A stretch of DNA of 64,000 nucleotides from Marsupella aquatica. Taxonomy: Eukaryota; Marchantiophyta. The stretch covers positions 23,126,001 to 23,190,000 of the forward strand of contig OZ316895.1 in the NCBI GenBank assembly GCA_973895155.1, in the 5' to 3' direction. A program made the translations under genes and the position numbers. Positions 1 through 10,870 of this stretch are shown piece after piece. Below the pieces are notes generated by a model. The model was not told where the DNA came from. It saw only the letters and a program-made list of their open reading frames with translations, and made no database searches. Within the stretch, counting starts at the first letter, position 1; each line of letters opens with the position of its first letter.

Positions 1-1514
1 ATTATAATCTTTATGTTTGCCAAGGATGCTATGTCACAAGCTATTAAAAACTTAGGTCTGACGACATAGCTTGTGACAATGTTTGGATGTGAGACATTGT
101 CTTCTTACATATGATATATCACCATGGTACCCTCTTTTTATTTTATCTGAATAGACAAACAGACCAATAGAAGGAATGAACTGTTGTTCCTCAAGAGCCT
201 TCACTAGCTTGGGAACATAATATATAGGAGAAAGAGCTTTTCAGATCACAAATTCAGTTTCTTTTGCATACACTCATTTCCACGAGTTGATGGTGACACA
301 AGTGCCAAAAAGAAAGAAGGCATCCCGGAGGATATTGGAATTGTGCTCCCAAAGCGCTGTAGATATACAAAGGGACACAAGACGGATTTACAGTAAAATA
401 GCCCGATATACTTTGGTGTCACCTAGTGCTAACCTATGCCAATGGCTCTGTGTGAATGAAACAAAAACACTTAATGGCATTCTTTGGTCTGGATAGAGCT
501 AGTGCAAACCTTCCAACTAAAAGAATGTCTACCATAAATGGTGGACAGTGGTGTTTTAAGCCAATCTGGATTGTTCAATTCAGATATGACCTTCACTAGT
601 TACATGCCCCATTGGACTTGGGAATGGCTCCAAGAGTGACGCCAAGCTCATGAGGGTTGTTGCCCCTACTTTCCTATGGATAGGATTTGACCACAGATCT
701 CAGATGGGGCTTGCAGCTGGGCAAGCCTTCATGGAATGGGGCCCAAAGCCCTTCCAAGACTGTGTTCTCCCAAATGAAAGCCCCAGTGTATTGAGCCAAA
801 CTGGTTTTTATTTGCATCTATTTCTCAAGTACCTCTTATTTACATCAACATTGCTGTCTTGAGCCAAACTGGTTGTTATTTGCACCTATTTCTCAAGTCC
901 CTCTTATTTACATCAACATTGCATTCTCATGACAATATAAGGTGTACTATATCACTCGATACCATGATAAACCCAAAAATATTTGTTGATTGTGATTCAT
1001 AATATGTATCGTGCTCTCTGTTTTTGCTAGTGATTCTAAATATGTATCTGGCTGTTTGTTTTTTATGTGCAGTTACCAGGAACGCCATTCTCATACCCCT
1101 CATAGCCCAAGCCTTCCTGCATATACCTCACCCGGGAGCTCCCTCCTCAAATTCAATTTCTCGAAATTGATCAATTTGAATATTGAACATTTTTGTCGAT
1201 AGGTGGTTCTGTCAAATTTCTCATATTCGAGCGATGGATTCCCACAGAACAAACGGAATGTGAGACACACCCTACAGAGGGAGAACAACCACGGATTTAG
1301 AATCAAGCCCTACAACACAATTCCTGGAGAGCACACTGCCAAATTGACAAGTACACAAATCGCTCACTGTTCAATGTAGATCTCAAGATCTGTACGTCTG
1401 AGGAATGAAGAGTTTGTTTCATTCCAAAATCAGTCGTTCTCATAGATCACATTCCAGACTTACCCAAGTTCAAGAAATGCATCCTAAGGATCTCCACGAC
1501 ACTTTAAGTTACCT
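1..1514. other. Intergenic, no supported gene
   Basis: Only short, unconvincing open frames are present. A plus-strand open stretch around 1205-1375 reads like an exon but has no start and matches no family I know. The one clear structure is the 68-bp tandem duplication at 791-922, listed separately. Confidence 0.5.
791..922. repeat. 68-bp tandem duplication, two copies
   Basis: The segment beginning TTGAGCCAAACTGG occurs at 791 and again at 859, a period of 68 bp. The copies differ at only a few bases (for example the T-run after CTGGTT, and GTACCTC versus GTCCCTC). It is a simple local duplication with no evident coding role. Confidence 0.85.
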
Positions 1515-1955
1515 TTCACTCTACTGGATCAATTCAACACACAAAGGCCGCCAAGACTTCTAGGCACACACTCTAACAGAACTCTCTTTGCCACCAACAT
1601 CACTTGATAATCCACCTCTAGTCGCAGAGTCAAATATTCCTTAAACTAAACTATAAGGGCACATTCATGAGAGTAAAATCCAACCGAGGCAAAACTGACC
1701 CCCAAATCCACCAGCTTGTTTGGAAAGACAATTCAATTGTTACAAAGTACTTCCACTGCTAACAAAGAGCCAGCCCCATCCCTTTACTTTCTAACTGGCT
1801 ACAGCTCCAATGAGACGCTTCAATTCCTGTTGCCATGTGCAAGTCACAATACATTACTCAGGATCTGTAATGTGCCAATCTAGTGCAGCAATTCTTGCGC
1901 CGGGTGGGCTCCTGAACGAACTGAACTCTGGATTTGGATGGGTTGGGATGTGATC
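1515..1955. repeat. Direct repeat copy 1, downstream of the uS17 gene
   Basis: About 440 bp here, from GGATCAATTCAACACAC to GAACGAACTGAAC, recurs in the same orientation at 3275-3725 with roughly 80-85% identity by eye and small indels. It begins about 65 bp beyond the uS17 stop codon, so it probably contains the 3' UTR or downstream flank of that gene. The most economical reading is a tandem duplication that kept only the 3' flank in one copy. A terminal repeat of a small element is the alternative. Confidence 0.8.
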
Positions 1956-2019
1956 GGATCCATAACAGAGCAGAACGGAACTACAATCATGACACTTCCT
2001 TCGAAGGAGCTTGTGGTTG

Positions 2020-3130
2020 CTATTTGGATTCGGCACTTGTTTCTGCCGACTTCGGAGGCGGTACTTGGAATATGTGAGCCCTTGTAATGATGTCTGTTAC
2101 AACCCAGGCCTTTCTCTTGCTCAACGGTCTTGAAGGGCTGATTCTAACCTGCACGTTTCGAAAGTGCCTTAGAAATTGACTATGACTACGCCTTTAAGTA
2201 GCTCCGATTTACAACGGGAGTAAGAGTGAAAACAAAAGCGCGCTACTACATGCTCTGGCCCCTCTCCAAAACACGAGGAATGTCTTTCAGATCTTAATTC
2301 CGTATCTTTACTGAATCTGCTCTAGCACAGCACTCCTCCGAAGCTGTTCTTCGGCTCTCTCCAAAATGAAAACTGGCACAACACAGGTACACTCTCTGGC
2401 CCATCTTTGCAATCCGACCGCGTTATTCCCAGATTTAGTCTCTCTCAATTACTGAAAGTTTTCAAGAAGGGCACTTCGCCCACAGAAGTTCTTTGGTCCA
2501 GTACTTTCCCCAAAAACTGTCGCAAAGGAAACCCACACTCTCTGGCCCATCTCCACAATCCAGTCGAATGTTTCCAGAACCCTAAACCCTAATATTCTCG
2601 CTCAATTACTGTATGATCCCAAGCACTGCACTCACCACACAGTAGCTGCGTTCCCGGCATTCTCTTGAAACTGGAAATTCCGCAGTGCAGGTTACTACAC
2701 GAATCTACTCAAAATTTAGGGTTTCGGAAATCTCTCGCACAATTCTCTCCACTTCCCAGTGAGGGTAATGCTCCTCACACAGTAATCTCTCTCAAATGCT
2801 GAATTAGCTGCCCGCTCCCCACGGAAAAGCTCCCTTTCCGGCACTCCCTTACCCAGTCCATTACTATGGTTGATTGAACAATCTCTCCGGAACCCAGTAC
2901 CTTTCTTTCTACTTTTCAAACACAGGCGGAAAAGGCCGGCATGCTCCTCCAGATGTAGCGACACATACCTGGTCGCCAATGTTGCACTCGTTGTTCTCGT
3001 CGTGCGCCATGATTTTGCTGGTCTTTTTCACGAACTTGGGGTATAGTGGATGCTGAGTGATGCGCTGCACGGCCACCACCACCGACTTTTGCATTTTGTT
3101 GCTCACCACCTTTCCTAAGAAAGTCTTCAT
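2020..3130 (-). CDS. Bacterial-type ribosomal protein uS17, probably mitochondrial
   Basis: This is a small-subunit ribosomal protein that binds 16S-type rRNA, expected in the organellar ribosome. Two exons are joined on the minus strand. Exon 1 is 3130-2969 (54 codons, ending GDQ before a GTATGT donor). Exon 2 is 2148-2020 (43 codons with stop, after a TGCAG acceptor). The intron is about 820 bp and phase 0. The 96-residue product shows the uS17 hallmarks: an N-terminal [16 protein letters not shown] strand, [19 protein letters not shown], then NECNIGDQ and [12 protein letters not shown] spanning the splice. The short tail is rich in P, S and E, as in plant mitochondrial homologues. The start is the ATG at 3130; the open frame continues upstream but has no further ATG. 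No transit peptide is visible, as in the compact plant mitochondrial S17 proteins I recall, so the compartment is inferred. The intron holds degenerate repeats (ACTCTCTGGCCCATCT at about 2391 and 2537) and a telo-box-like AACCCTAAACCCTAA at 2579. Confidence 0.9.
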
Positions 3131-3274
3131 TTTCGGCCAACGATTTTCCGCTGCTTCCTTTTCTAGTTTTCCAGCTCCAAAATCATTCAATCTGATCCCG
3201 TTTCAGTTCTCTGCACTACCATAGACCGGGGACGGGAACCGGGGTGACGCAAATCGGGGAAGGAAGATTACTCG

Positions 3275-3725
3275 ACTGGATCAATTCAACACACAAAGGC
3301 AGCCAAGATTTCTAGGCACACATTCTAACACAACTCTCTTTGTCACCAACCTCACTAAATGGTTTAATCATCCTCTAGTCGCGGAGGCAAACATTTCTAA
3401 AACCAAACTACGAGAGTAGAATCATGAGACTAGAATCCAACCGAGTCAAAACTAACCCCTAGATCCACCAGCTTGTTTGGAAAGAACATTCAATCGCTAC
3501 AAACTACTACAACTTCTAACAAAGAGCCGGCCCCATTTCTTTCCTTTCTAGCTAGCTGCCACTCCAATGAGATGAATCAAGTTCTGTTGCCAGTTGCGCC
3601 TCACAACACATTACTCAGGATCTGTAGTGTGCCAATCTAGTGCAGCAATTCCTGAGCCTGGTGGGACTCCTTATCGATCCTGAACGAACTGAACTATGTG
3701 ATCAAATCGACGGCGGAGCAGACTA
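3275..3725. repeat. Direct repeat copy 2, upstream of the uS17 gene
   Basis: This is the second copy of the 1515-1955 repeat, same orientation, starting about 145 bp upstream of the uS17 ATG. Shared landmarks include CCACCAGCTTGTTTGG and CATTACTCAGGATCTGTA. It carries no uS17 exon, so if it is a gene-duplication remnant the coding part has been lost. Confidence 0.8.
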
Positions 3726-3849
3726 AGGAGAGACCTGTGGCAGACCAGATCAGTCAAGTTCACCGAATGTGACTGAGATGTGAGCAAAAGGGGACCAGAG
3801 CGAACTCAGCGATGAAAAGAATGGCGAGTTTGGGTATATCTCTATTGCA

Positions 3850-4320
3850 CTTAGAGCATCTCCATCACTAGCGGGTTTAAATGACCTGACCTCAACCCAA
3901 AATGTGGCCCATCATTTGGAGGCCAATAAATTAAACCCAAAATGTAGCACATCATTTGGAGGCCAAGAAATTAAAAAACCTCCATATTGAATTCATTCAC
4001 AGTTGGGTTAGAGGTCAATAAGCTCTAAACCCAAAACCTATATTAGAGATCAATGGCCTGACCTCTAAACCCAAATGTAGCGATCATTTGGAGGCAAAGA
4101 AATTAGAAAAAGTCCCATATTGAATTCATTCAGTGTTGGGTTAGAGGTCCCTAAACCCAAAATGTAGCCTAGCATTTGGAGGCCAAGATATTAGAAAAGC
4201 CCCATATTGAATTCATTCACTGCTTGGGTTAGAGGCCAATGACCTCTGAACCCAAAATGTAGCCCCATCATTAGGATGCCAAGAAACTAGAAAAGCCCGA
4301 TATTGAATTCATTCACCAGT
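3850..4320. repeat. Degenerate tandem repeat, about 100 bp unit
   Basis: Four to five units are built on AACCCAAAATGTAGC, CATCATTTGGAGGCCAAG and CATATTGAATTCATTCAC, with indels between copies. The array is AT-rich with no coding signal. It directly precedes a second, unrelated array at 4365. Confidence 0.8.
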
Positions 4321-4364
4321 TGGTCCCCTCTATTTGACCTGTACCCTCTCCAAAGTTAAGTGTC

Positions 4365-4655
4365 ATCATACCTAGGTTCAAAATCTCAAGTATATCCAAG
4401 ATCTTGTGACATGTGATGGATTTTCTGACTATCATACCTAGGTGCAAAACCTCAAGTGTATCCAAGATCTTGTGACATGTCTAGGTTCAATATCTCAAGT
4501 ATATCCAAGATCTTGTGACATGTGATGGATTTTGTGACTATCATACCTAGGTTCAAAAAGTGTATCCAAGATCTTGTGACATGTGATGGGTTTTCTGACT
4601 ATCATACCTTGTTCAAAAAGTGTATCCAAGATCTTACGATATGTGATGGATTTTG
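4365..4655. repeat. Tandem repeat around GTATCCAAGATCTTGTGACA
   Basis: About five units carry ATCATACCTAGGTTCAAAA, an AGT(G/A)TATCCAAGATCTT core and GTGATGGATTTT. Spacing is about 60-75 bp and varies through loss of the CTCAAG segment. The last unit is diverged (CTTACGATATGTGATGG). Short open frames across it are by-products of the repeat. Confidence 0.85.
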
Positions 4656-4977
4656 GCAGACTACGCCCTCACTGTCACATGGATGCTTGTTTGAAGATTC
4701 CAAGAGTGCAGCGTGTGAGTTGCATCAGTTGTGGTCTATTAGCATTAAGTGTGGTGAGGCTTGACATGACTAGACATTTGTTACAGGCAACAATGAGCCC
4801 GGGCGCAATTCTCCTATGATCACTCCTAAGTTGTATCATTCCACACTTTGTTCTAGGCTGATCTATACATCATTGGCTGTTGTTGCCTTGCATATAGGAT
4901 TCCATGTCCCCACTGCAGGTCATTGGCATGATTTTTGAAGTGGCCGTGAGCGTCCAGGGGATGGATGGATAGCAGTT

Positions 4978-6390
4978 GTGAAGCGTGAGTGGGATGAGAC
5001 CAAAAGGCATCTATGGGAGCAGCTGAAGGAGGATATTGACCAACACCGGACAAGTCACAGAGGTCAGTTATCATGTTCTTATGCTTGTCTAGACATAGTT
5101 ATAGTCTTCATATCAAATATGCTAAGTTATTCTAACACTTACAATGCTTTGTGGTGTTTATGATAGATGTCGGCTTAGTAGTGTATCTAGATACCTGTTG
5201 GGATTCTTCTTGTAGTGGTTTTCATGGGACCACCTCTATCCTCAACACGGAAGATAATAGAGCATTTGAGATGGTCACCACTACTAGGAGAGAGGAGAGA
5301 AATTCCTAGTACATGGAGGACAAGGGTACAAAAAAAGGCATTGGATAGTTTGAGAGAGGTAGTGATACCTATCACAGAGGTCATCCATGATGAGAAAGCC
5401 ACTATTGATACCATTATTGAGGATATGAGGATTAGAAACCACAAAGACTTGTGGCATAAGGCAAAAACCCTGGTGAAGAAGTTTGTGGACAAGATGGTGA
5501 GTGTCATATTCATTGTTAGTATTGACATTGATACTGCAACATCTCGTTTGCAACTCCAAGCAGTTACCAAATTGAAGTTGCAAGATTGGTTAAAAGTGCA
5601 AGGAGTGAAAGGGTACTCAACCCTTAGAAAGGAGGCACTTGTCCATAAAGTTGCCAACATGCGTGGGTTGCCTGTAGAGGAACTTGTACACATTCAAACA
5701 CATGGTCTGAGAACCCAGAGTTGTCGCAATACAACTTGGCACAAAATTGAAGACGTGGTTCTATATATGTTGTCGTTGCTGTAAGACTAGGTATGTACAT
5801 TGTTGCACATGGTGTGAGTTCTTGAATTCCATATTTTTTGTATTTATTATGGTATTGGTCCATGCTTAGACAGCCAAATTGACTTTTGGATGAGTGTTGG
5901 TTTGGCAGTGGGGGAGATGTAGAGTCCTTGGCTTTTGAGTAGGGAAATTGTGCTGATCATTGGGCTGGTGATCATAGATTATGTGCAAGACTCTCAAATC
6001 AACCTTGTCAGCATCTTGGGGACCCTAGAGCTATCCAGGTTGATCGCTATTACAAGCAAGGTAAAAATAGCAAAGAGCTTCATAATATATTTGGTTGATT
6101 TGGGTGTTTTTGTTGGATCTAATTGTTCACGATGTGAGTTTTGTGCATACAGGTGGTGAGACTCACTTGGTCATGCAAAAGTTCATGAAAAAATATATTA
6201 CTTCTGCGAAGAGGAGGTTTTATACCATGGCTTGAGAAAACTTCATGTCAAAGATTTATCACATTGTGATGGGCAAGTATGTCATCAAGCGTATCCATTT
6301 TTCAGTTAGTCATGAGGCTCGTTTGTGTTGTGTTGCCTTGGATTGGAACAAGAATATCAAGCGACATGTGTGGAAGGTATACGATTGAAC
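4978..6390 (+). pseudogene. Degenerate DDE-type transposase-like remnant
   Basis: An open frame at 5215-5784 (up to 189 residues) contains a segment reading EVIHDEKATIDTIIEDMR followed by NHKDLWHKAKTLVKKF. This resembles the core of eukaryotic transposase-like proteins in which an acidic HD motif precedes a D-x-WH-x-x-K block. Further along, KLKLQDWLKVQGVKGY looks like a SAP or HeH-type helix motif. Around 6160-6380 another frame reads SHEARLCCVALDWNKNIKR, reminiscent of the C-terminal AALDYN block of the same proteins; it is interrupted by a stop at about 6233. An upstream exon-like stretch at 4978 carries KREWDETKRHLWEQLKEDI. The pieces lie in order but in different frames with stops, so the gene looks dead or heavily spliced. 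I cannot place ends or a target duplication. The family assignment is from memory and tentative. Confidence 0.45.
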
Positions 6391-6563
6391 GCCAGTGAAT
6401 ATTTCTGTCAAGAAATGTCTCAAATGTAGACAACAAGTCCTGATCAAAAAATCCCACTGTAGCAGGTCGACGGGGTGGTGCTCTATGTGTGGGCTCTGAC
6501 CCTAAAGGTCGTGATGATTGAGAGTCCGTAACTCAAGATGAATGAGATTCCGCAACTCTAGAT

Positions 6564-6720
6564 GGCTGAGAGTGTGGAACTCAAGATGGGATTGGATCAT
6601 CATCTTGAGATGGTGTCAGCCTGGGTACTTCTGGTGGCTGAGAGTGTGAAACTCAAGATGGGATTGGATCATCATCTTGAGATGGTGTCAGCCTGGGTAC
6701 TTCTGGTGGCTGAGAGTCGG
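6564..6720. repeat. 72-bp tandem repeat, two and a fraction copies
   Basis: Units start at 6564, 6636 and 6708, each beginning GGCTGAGAGT. They are nearly identical. The period is a multiple of three. Read on the minus strand it gives a 24-residue P/S/D-rich unit containing PPEVPRLTPSQDDDPIPS, which fits an expanded low-complexity segment of the minus-strand remnant that spans it. Confidence 0.9.
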
Positions 6721-7020
6721 CAGAAATTGGTGGCTCCTGGTACAAGCATTCCACACATTTTGACGATACATTGGTGCTTCATGTAAACCTACCATTTGAT
6801 GTAATGAAACAAGATCTTGCTCATACCTGGACCATGTCGTCATCCATGTGGTTTGCCCTTAAAGCAACAATAACATCAGGGTCATCATCTTGATAAAGGG
6901 CTTCATCTTTTGCATCTGATCCATATTGCTCTGCAATGTGCTCCTCCCATGCCTCCTCCTCTCCTCTATCTGAATTCATCGACATCAAGGTCCGTGGTCT
7001 AGAAATCTTCCAAAAAACAT

Positions 7021-7282
7021 TGGACTACGTAATAAATATTGAATCACACAATATGATGCAACCTAATTTAGTCAACCCTAAAATGAAACAAAGGCAAGCA
7101 AAGCAAGCTTATGGTTTAATTAGCTTTTATGAAGGTTTATGGTGCCCAAGTTTAGGGTTTATCCAAATGATTCATGGTAAGGTTATCTTACAAAAGGAGC
7201 AATACCTTGGACTACGTAATGAATAGTCAAGCACACAATATGATGCAACCTAATTTAGTCAACCATAAAATGAAACAAAGGC
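7021..7282. repeat. Pair of about 75-bp direct repeats
   Basis: The block TTGGACTACGTAAT...GAATCACACAATATGATGC at 7021-7097 recurs at 7208-7282, 187 bp apart, with the shared tail CAACCTAATTTAGTCAACC. The copies are about 95% identical. No element ends are visible. Confidence 0.85.
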
Positions 7283-7830
7283 TTGCCAGACTAGGGTTTA
7301 GGTATATGGTGTAGGGTCGAATAAGATCAAAATATGACCACCTAATCTAAGGGCAACCAATTATTATTTTTTGCATAATTTGTTGATACTTAGTCCAAGG
7401 GACCCTAAACCATTGTAAACGTTTGTTTCTAAAATAAAAATGCAACATATGAATACAAATATGCATGGCACCCTTGAAGGAGATAATTGTACTTCAAGTG
7501 GTGGCTGTGAATGTCAGGGTCAGAACCTGGCAGAGAAACTGCATTGTGCACCATTTGGGCGGCCTCTGCTATTCACCAAGCCTGGATCAAGTTCCTCAAC
7601 CCTGCATCGTGCGTGATGTGTAACCATGTCACCACAGTAGTGTGTGGTATCTGGTCCAAGCAAGCTCTCAAGTCCTCCCACTCATCCCACCGCTCAAGTG
7701 GGACCCGGATTTTTGGTTTGGCATCCGGTCTCCATCTCTTCTTATAATCTATATCATCACTAGGATACCGTTGTATTGGTGGAGCACCCCCTTGAACGTG
7801 ACTTTCCGCCTGCCATCCGGAAGATGAGGG

Positions 7831-8210
7831 GATTGTCCCCCGTACTCATACTATCCTATCCTAAAAGTAGCCTATGAAAATCCACCTAAAACCTACATAT
7901 ATATAAAACCTAAATGAAAAAACCTACCAAAAACCTAGGATGGAGACTAGACGCCAAACCCAACCCAGTTAACAACTACAAGATTACAATAAGCAATACA
8001 AAGTAAAAAAGTAGAAGGGCAAAAAACAAAATCAATGGTAGAGTTCATGGAGGAGAAGGGTGCGTGAGGAGGAAGGCAAGTGAAGTCTGAAAATGATATA
8101 GTGGTGGCACTTCCCCTCCTACCAAAGCCTCCTCCCCTCCTTGGATCATCCTGGCGGTCCAGAGTTTCTGAGAACCCCTAACCCTATCATAGTGCGGCCG
8201 TCGCAATCTA
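7831..8210. other. Intergenic, no supported gene
   Basis: AT-rich DNA with no convincing open frame. It leads directly to the TTTTCACATA target duplication of the TIR element that starts at 8221. Confidence 0.5.
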
Positions 8211-8220
8211 TTTTCACATA

Positions 8221-9577
8221 CAACTTTTTACTATCCTGTCCCCCAAACTAGCCCAATTTTATAACATGTCCCCTAAACAAAATAATTTGCTAACTTGCCC
8301 CCCCATTTTGTATATGGGTTAGGGTTTACTCAGTATGTGGTCTCTGGTGCCACATGGCAAGTTGCCATTGGATTGGTTCAACTAGGGGGGTTAACTTAGT
8401 GTATATTTTAGGGTACCACGTGTGATCCTAGCCTAATATAAATACACCTATTTTATAATGGGAATATTTCAAAAACATTCTCTATTTTCAATATTAATGA
8501 TCTATTTTACTTTATAAAAGGTATATATTAGAGAATATTCTATAAATATTGGTCTATAATAGCTTCTTTTGCTTCCTATGCTTTTTAAAAATTTAGTTAA
8601 TTTCTATGAAAAATACATATTTTTGATCGCACGTGGTTCCTAAGATTTTTGATAGTCAACCCCCCGAGTGGTTCAACCCACGGCTGTTCCCCTAACTTGT
8701 CCCCTTCACTTGTTGAAGAGCTCTTGCTGCAGGCCCGAAAGTAGCCAAGTCATGACTGTCTTGGCCCGAAAGCCCCTCTGAAAAACGTTGCCCTTTTGCC
8801 CCCGTAATTTTACTCAGGATAGAGCAGCCAACACTACGCTTGTGTTTTTGTTTTTCCCCAAGAAAAATGACGTGAATGTTTACACATTCATCCCTTGGGA
8901 TTTCTGAGCAAAAATGGCCACTCATTGTAAGCCTTCAACATTTCACATCGCATCATGTTCTTCAAGAAATGAAGACAACATCAAAAGCTGCCACAATGTC
9001 AACTTTCATTCAGAAAACATGAGCCAGGGCAGAAAACGCAAGATTCGTAGTGTTTGTGTGTGTAGAAACAAGGGTAAACGATTGGAAAAGCAAAAGAACA
9101 CAAACTTGGTTGTGTTCTTATGTGTACACATTGTCCCGAGAGCCAGCAGTCAGTCCAGAGCCAAATCACATCTCAAATCAGAAACAATTGTAGCCAAACA
9201 AAGGAAGGCTAATGTGCAAACATTTGCAATGTTCTTTTGTGTAAGAAATGAGGCTGAAAAGACTTGTTGGCTGCATTTTCATGAGTAAAACTAAGGGGGA
9301 AAAGGTTGGGGCTTCATGAGGGGACCCTGAGGCTTTTTTTGACCATTTTGGCTTGTCCCGGGCTGCAGCTAGGGCCCACGATGGGGAAGGGCGCAGGGGG
9401 AGAGTGGGGACTGTGGGTTAAGGGCAAGCAAATCACACCTTGCCACATGGCTTAGGGAACCCAATGTTGGGTGTATACCAACCCACATACAAATGGGGGG
9501 CAACCTGACAAATACATTTGTTTGAGGGACAGGAGAGTAAAATGGGACAATTAGGGGGACAGGTTAGTAAAAAGTTG
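8221..9577. mobile_element. Non-autonomous TIR DNA transposon, 1.36 kb, Mutator-like target duplication
   Basis: Both ends read CAACTTTTTACTAWCCTGTC inward as inverted repeats. Weaker inverted similarity extends for about 150 bp (left to about 8365, right from about 9430; for example GGGTT and CACATGGCAAG blocks). The element is flanked by the direct duplication TTTTCACATA at 8211-8220 and 9578-9587, which suits the 9-10 bp duplications of Mutator-like elements. The interior holds a nested 286-bp TIR element (8382-8668) and a 124-codon frame at 8914-9288 that matches nothing I recognise, so no transposase is evident. Confidence 0.8.
8382..8668. mobile_element. Nested small TIR element (MITE), copy 1
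   Basis: About 286 bp with imperfect terminal inverted repeats: CTMGGGGGGTTAAC at the left and CTCGGGGGGTTGAC read inward from the right, followed on both sides by an AGGNWMCCACGTG block. It is flanked by TGGTTCAA at 8374-8381 and 8669-8676, an 8-bp target duplication (9 bp if the next C is counted). It lies inside the 8221-9577 transposon. A second copy of the same length lies in opposite orientation at 11012-11297. The 8-9 bp duplication suits hAT-like or Mutator-like MITEs. Confidence 0.88.
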
Positions 9578-9587
9578 TTTTCACATA

Positions 9588-10599
9588 TGACTTCGGATGG
9601 GCATTTTTCAAAAGATCTCATGTGCGGTGGCAGCACACCACGTCATCACGATAGAGGATTGTATTAAAAAACTGGGGCATGTAAACTGTAGTTGAAGTAA
9701 TGTATTGCGCTGTTGCTTTAGCAAATTGAGTTTGTACTAAAGCTCATCAGTGCACTCAACTTATGTTTTAAACCCAGACCTAGTGCATAGGAGGTAGAAG
9801 TCTAAACCACTACAATAAAGAAATTCTTTGAGATGGCTATAGTGAAAATTCAATATGAAATAATAGGCAAGTTCAAAGCCCAGGGTACACCCCTCCATTT
9901 CTGGCGCTCCTCTCCTAGCTCCTGCTGGCCGCGCCCTGCCTTTGTCCCTGGCACCCGGATTTTTCTTGGGCCAGGTAGTTTTCTTGGGCCAGGTATCCGC
10001 TGCCCGAACTGCCCATAAATTTGAAATTTGAATTTTCATGACTAACCAATAAAAAATGTCTATTTGTTTTCCATTTTTTTCTCACTCAATATTGAACATT
10101 TTCTTGTGACTATTTTTTTGAAACATAGAGAGATCTACAATTTGAGCTGTAGATTGCCGCATTTGGTGGACAAACCAGATTATACCAGGGATCGATTGGA
10201 CAACCATCGCGAGAACGCCCAGTCCCGACCTCAACTATCGGGTTTTAGGAGTGAGTACTCCGGGTGACCCGAAGTACTTATATGCTTATTAGTGGATTAA
10301 CACCACCAAAACACATGATTAACGTATCATATTAATTACCCGCCAGCACATGCTCCTCCCTCGCGCATCAACTCCTCTGCCTCCTGCCTCCGCCCCTAGA
10401 ATGATATGATCGAGGTTTGACGAGTGATTCAAGAACACTCGGGCTCAACTCTTTTCCCGACCTCTTTCATCAATTGTCTTCTGTTCCAAGAGATGACATG
10501 TATACATGTATCTGACCGCGCCAATATAATCAAGGCTTTCAGTTTCTTGGGCCCACTACTTTGCTACAGTAGTTTTGCAAGGCGATGATGACAAACGAT
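9588..10599. other. Intergenic, no supported gene
   Basis: Short open frames only. A duplicated TTTCTTGGGCCAGGTA motif lies near 9961-9990. No RNA gene or element ends were seen before the chimeric duplicated block that begins at about 10600. Confidence 0.5.
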
Positions 10600-10870
10600 A
10601 GAGAAGGCGATGATGGCACTTGCCTTGACTTTGTCCATTGGCGACCGGAGGAGCAAAGCAGAGTAGAGGTGAGTAGCAAGGAATGCAACTAAATTTTTGT
10701 TTGGTCCTGTAGTGTTTTGCCAAGTTTTCTTTTGTATTTACAACACTTTTGTGTACTGGGGTTGATTTGAATATCCAAAATAGGACTCAAAGGAGAGTGA
10801 GGTAGTCGTCGACACTAGATCTTGTTGACGCAGAACGTTCATGCACGTGAGCTGCATACAAGTAGATAAC

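Larger units (their letters stand above)
6470..7830 (-). pseudogene. Degenerate minus-strand coding remnant with acidic N-terminus
   Basis: Several minus-strand segments look protein-coding but do not join cleanly. The frame at 7800-7538 contains DDIDYKKRWRPDAKPKIR and PLERWDEWEDLRACLDQIP. An exon at 6985-6827 starts with ATG, encodes 53 residues rich in D and E (MSMNSDRGEEEAWEEHIAEQ at its start) and ends at a CAG|GTATGA donor. The 72-bp repeat then encodes P/S/D-rich units, interrupted twice by the same TGA. A last stretch near 6500-6420 reads RRPATVGFFDQDL. The repeated TGA and frame changes argue for decay. It faces the transposase-like remnant at 4978-6390 tail to tail, so it may be the second gene of the same old transposon. 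The family is not recognised. Confidence 0.4.

Noticed and set aside
1205-1375. Plus-strand exon-like stretch (VVLSNFSYSSDGFPQNKRN)
   Set aside because: No start, no matching exon nearby and no family recognised.
2579-2593. AACCCTAAACCCTAA as interstitial telomere repeat
   Set aside because: Only two units; a telo-box-like motif in an intron is enough to explain it.
2716-2979. Minus-strand 87-codon frame inside the uS17 gene
   Set aside because: It lies in the intron; the true second exon with SRPLSKRK is at 2148-2020.
5187-5693. 168-codon minus-strand frame antisense to the transposase-like frame
   Set aside because: Shadow frame: composition is unlike a globular protein, while the plus frame has recognisable blocks.
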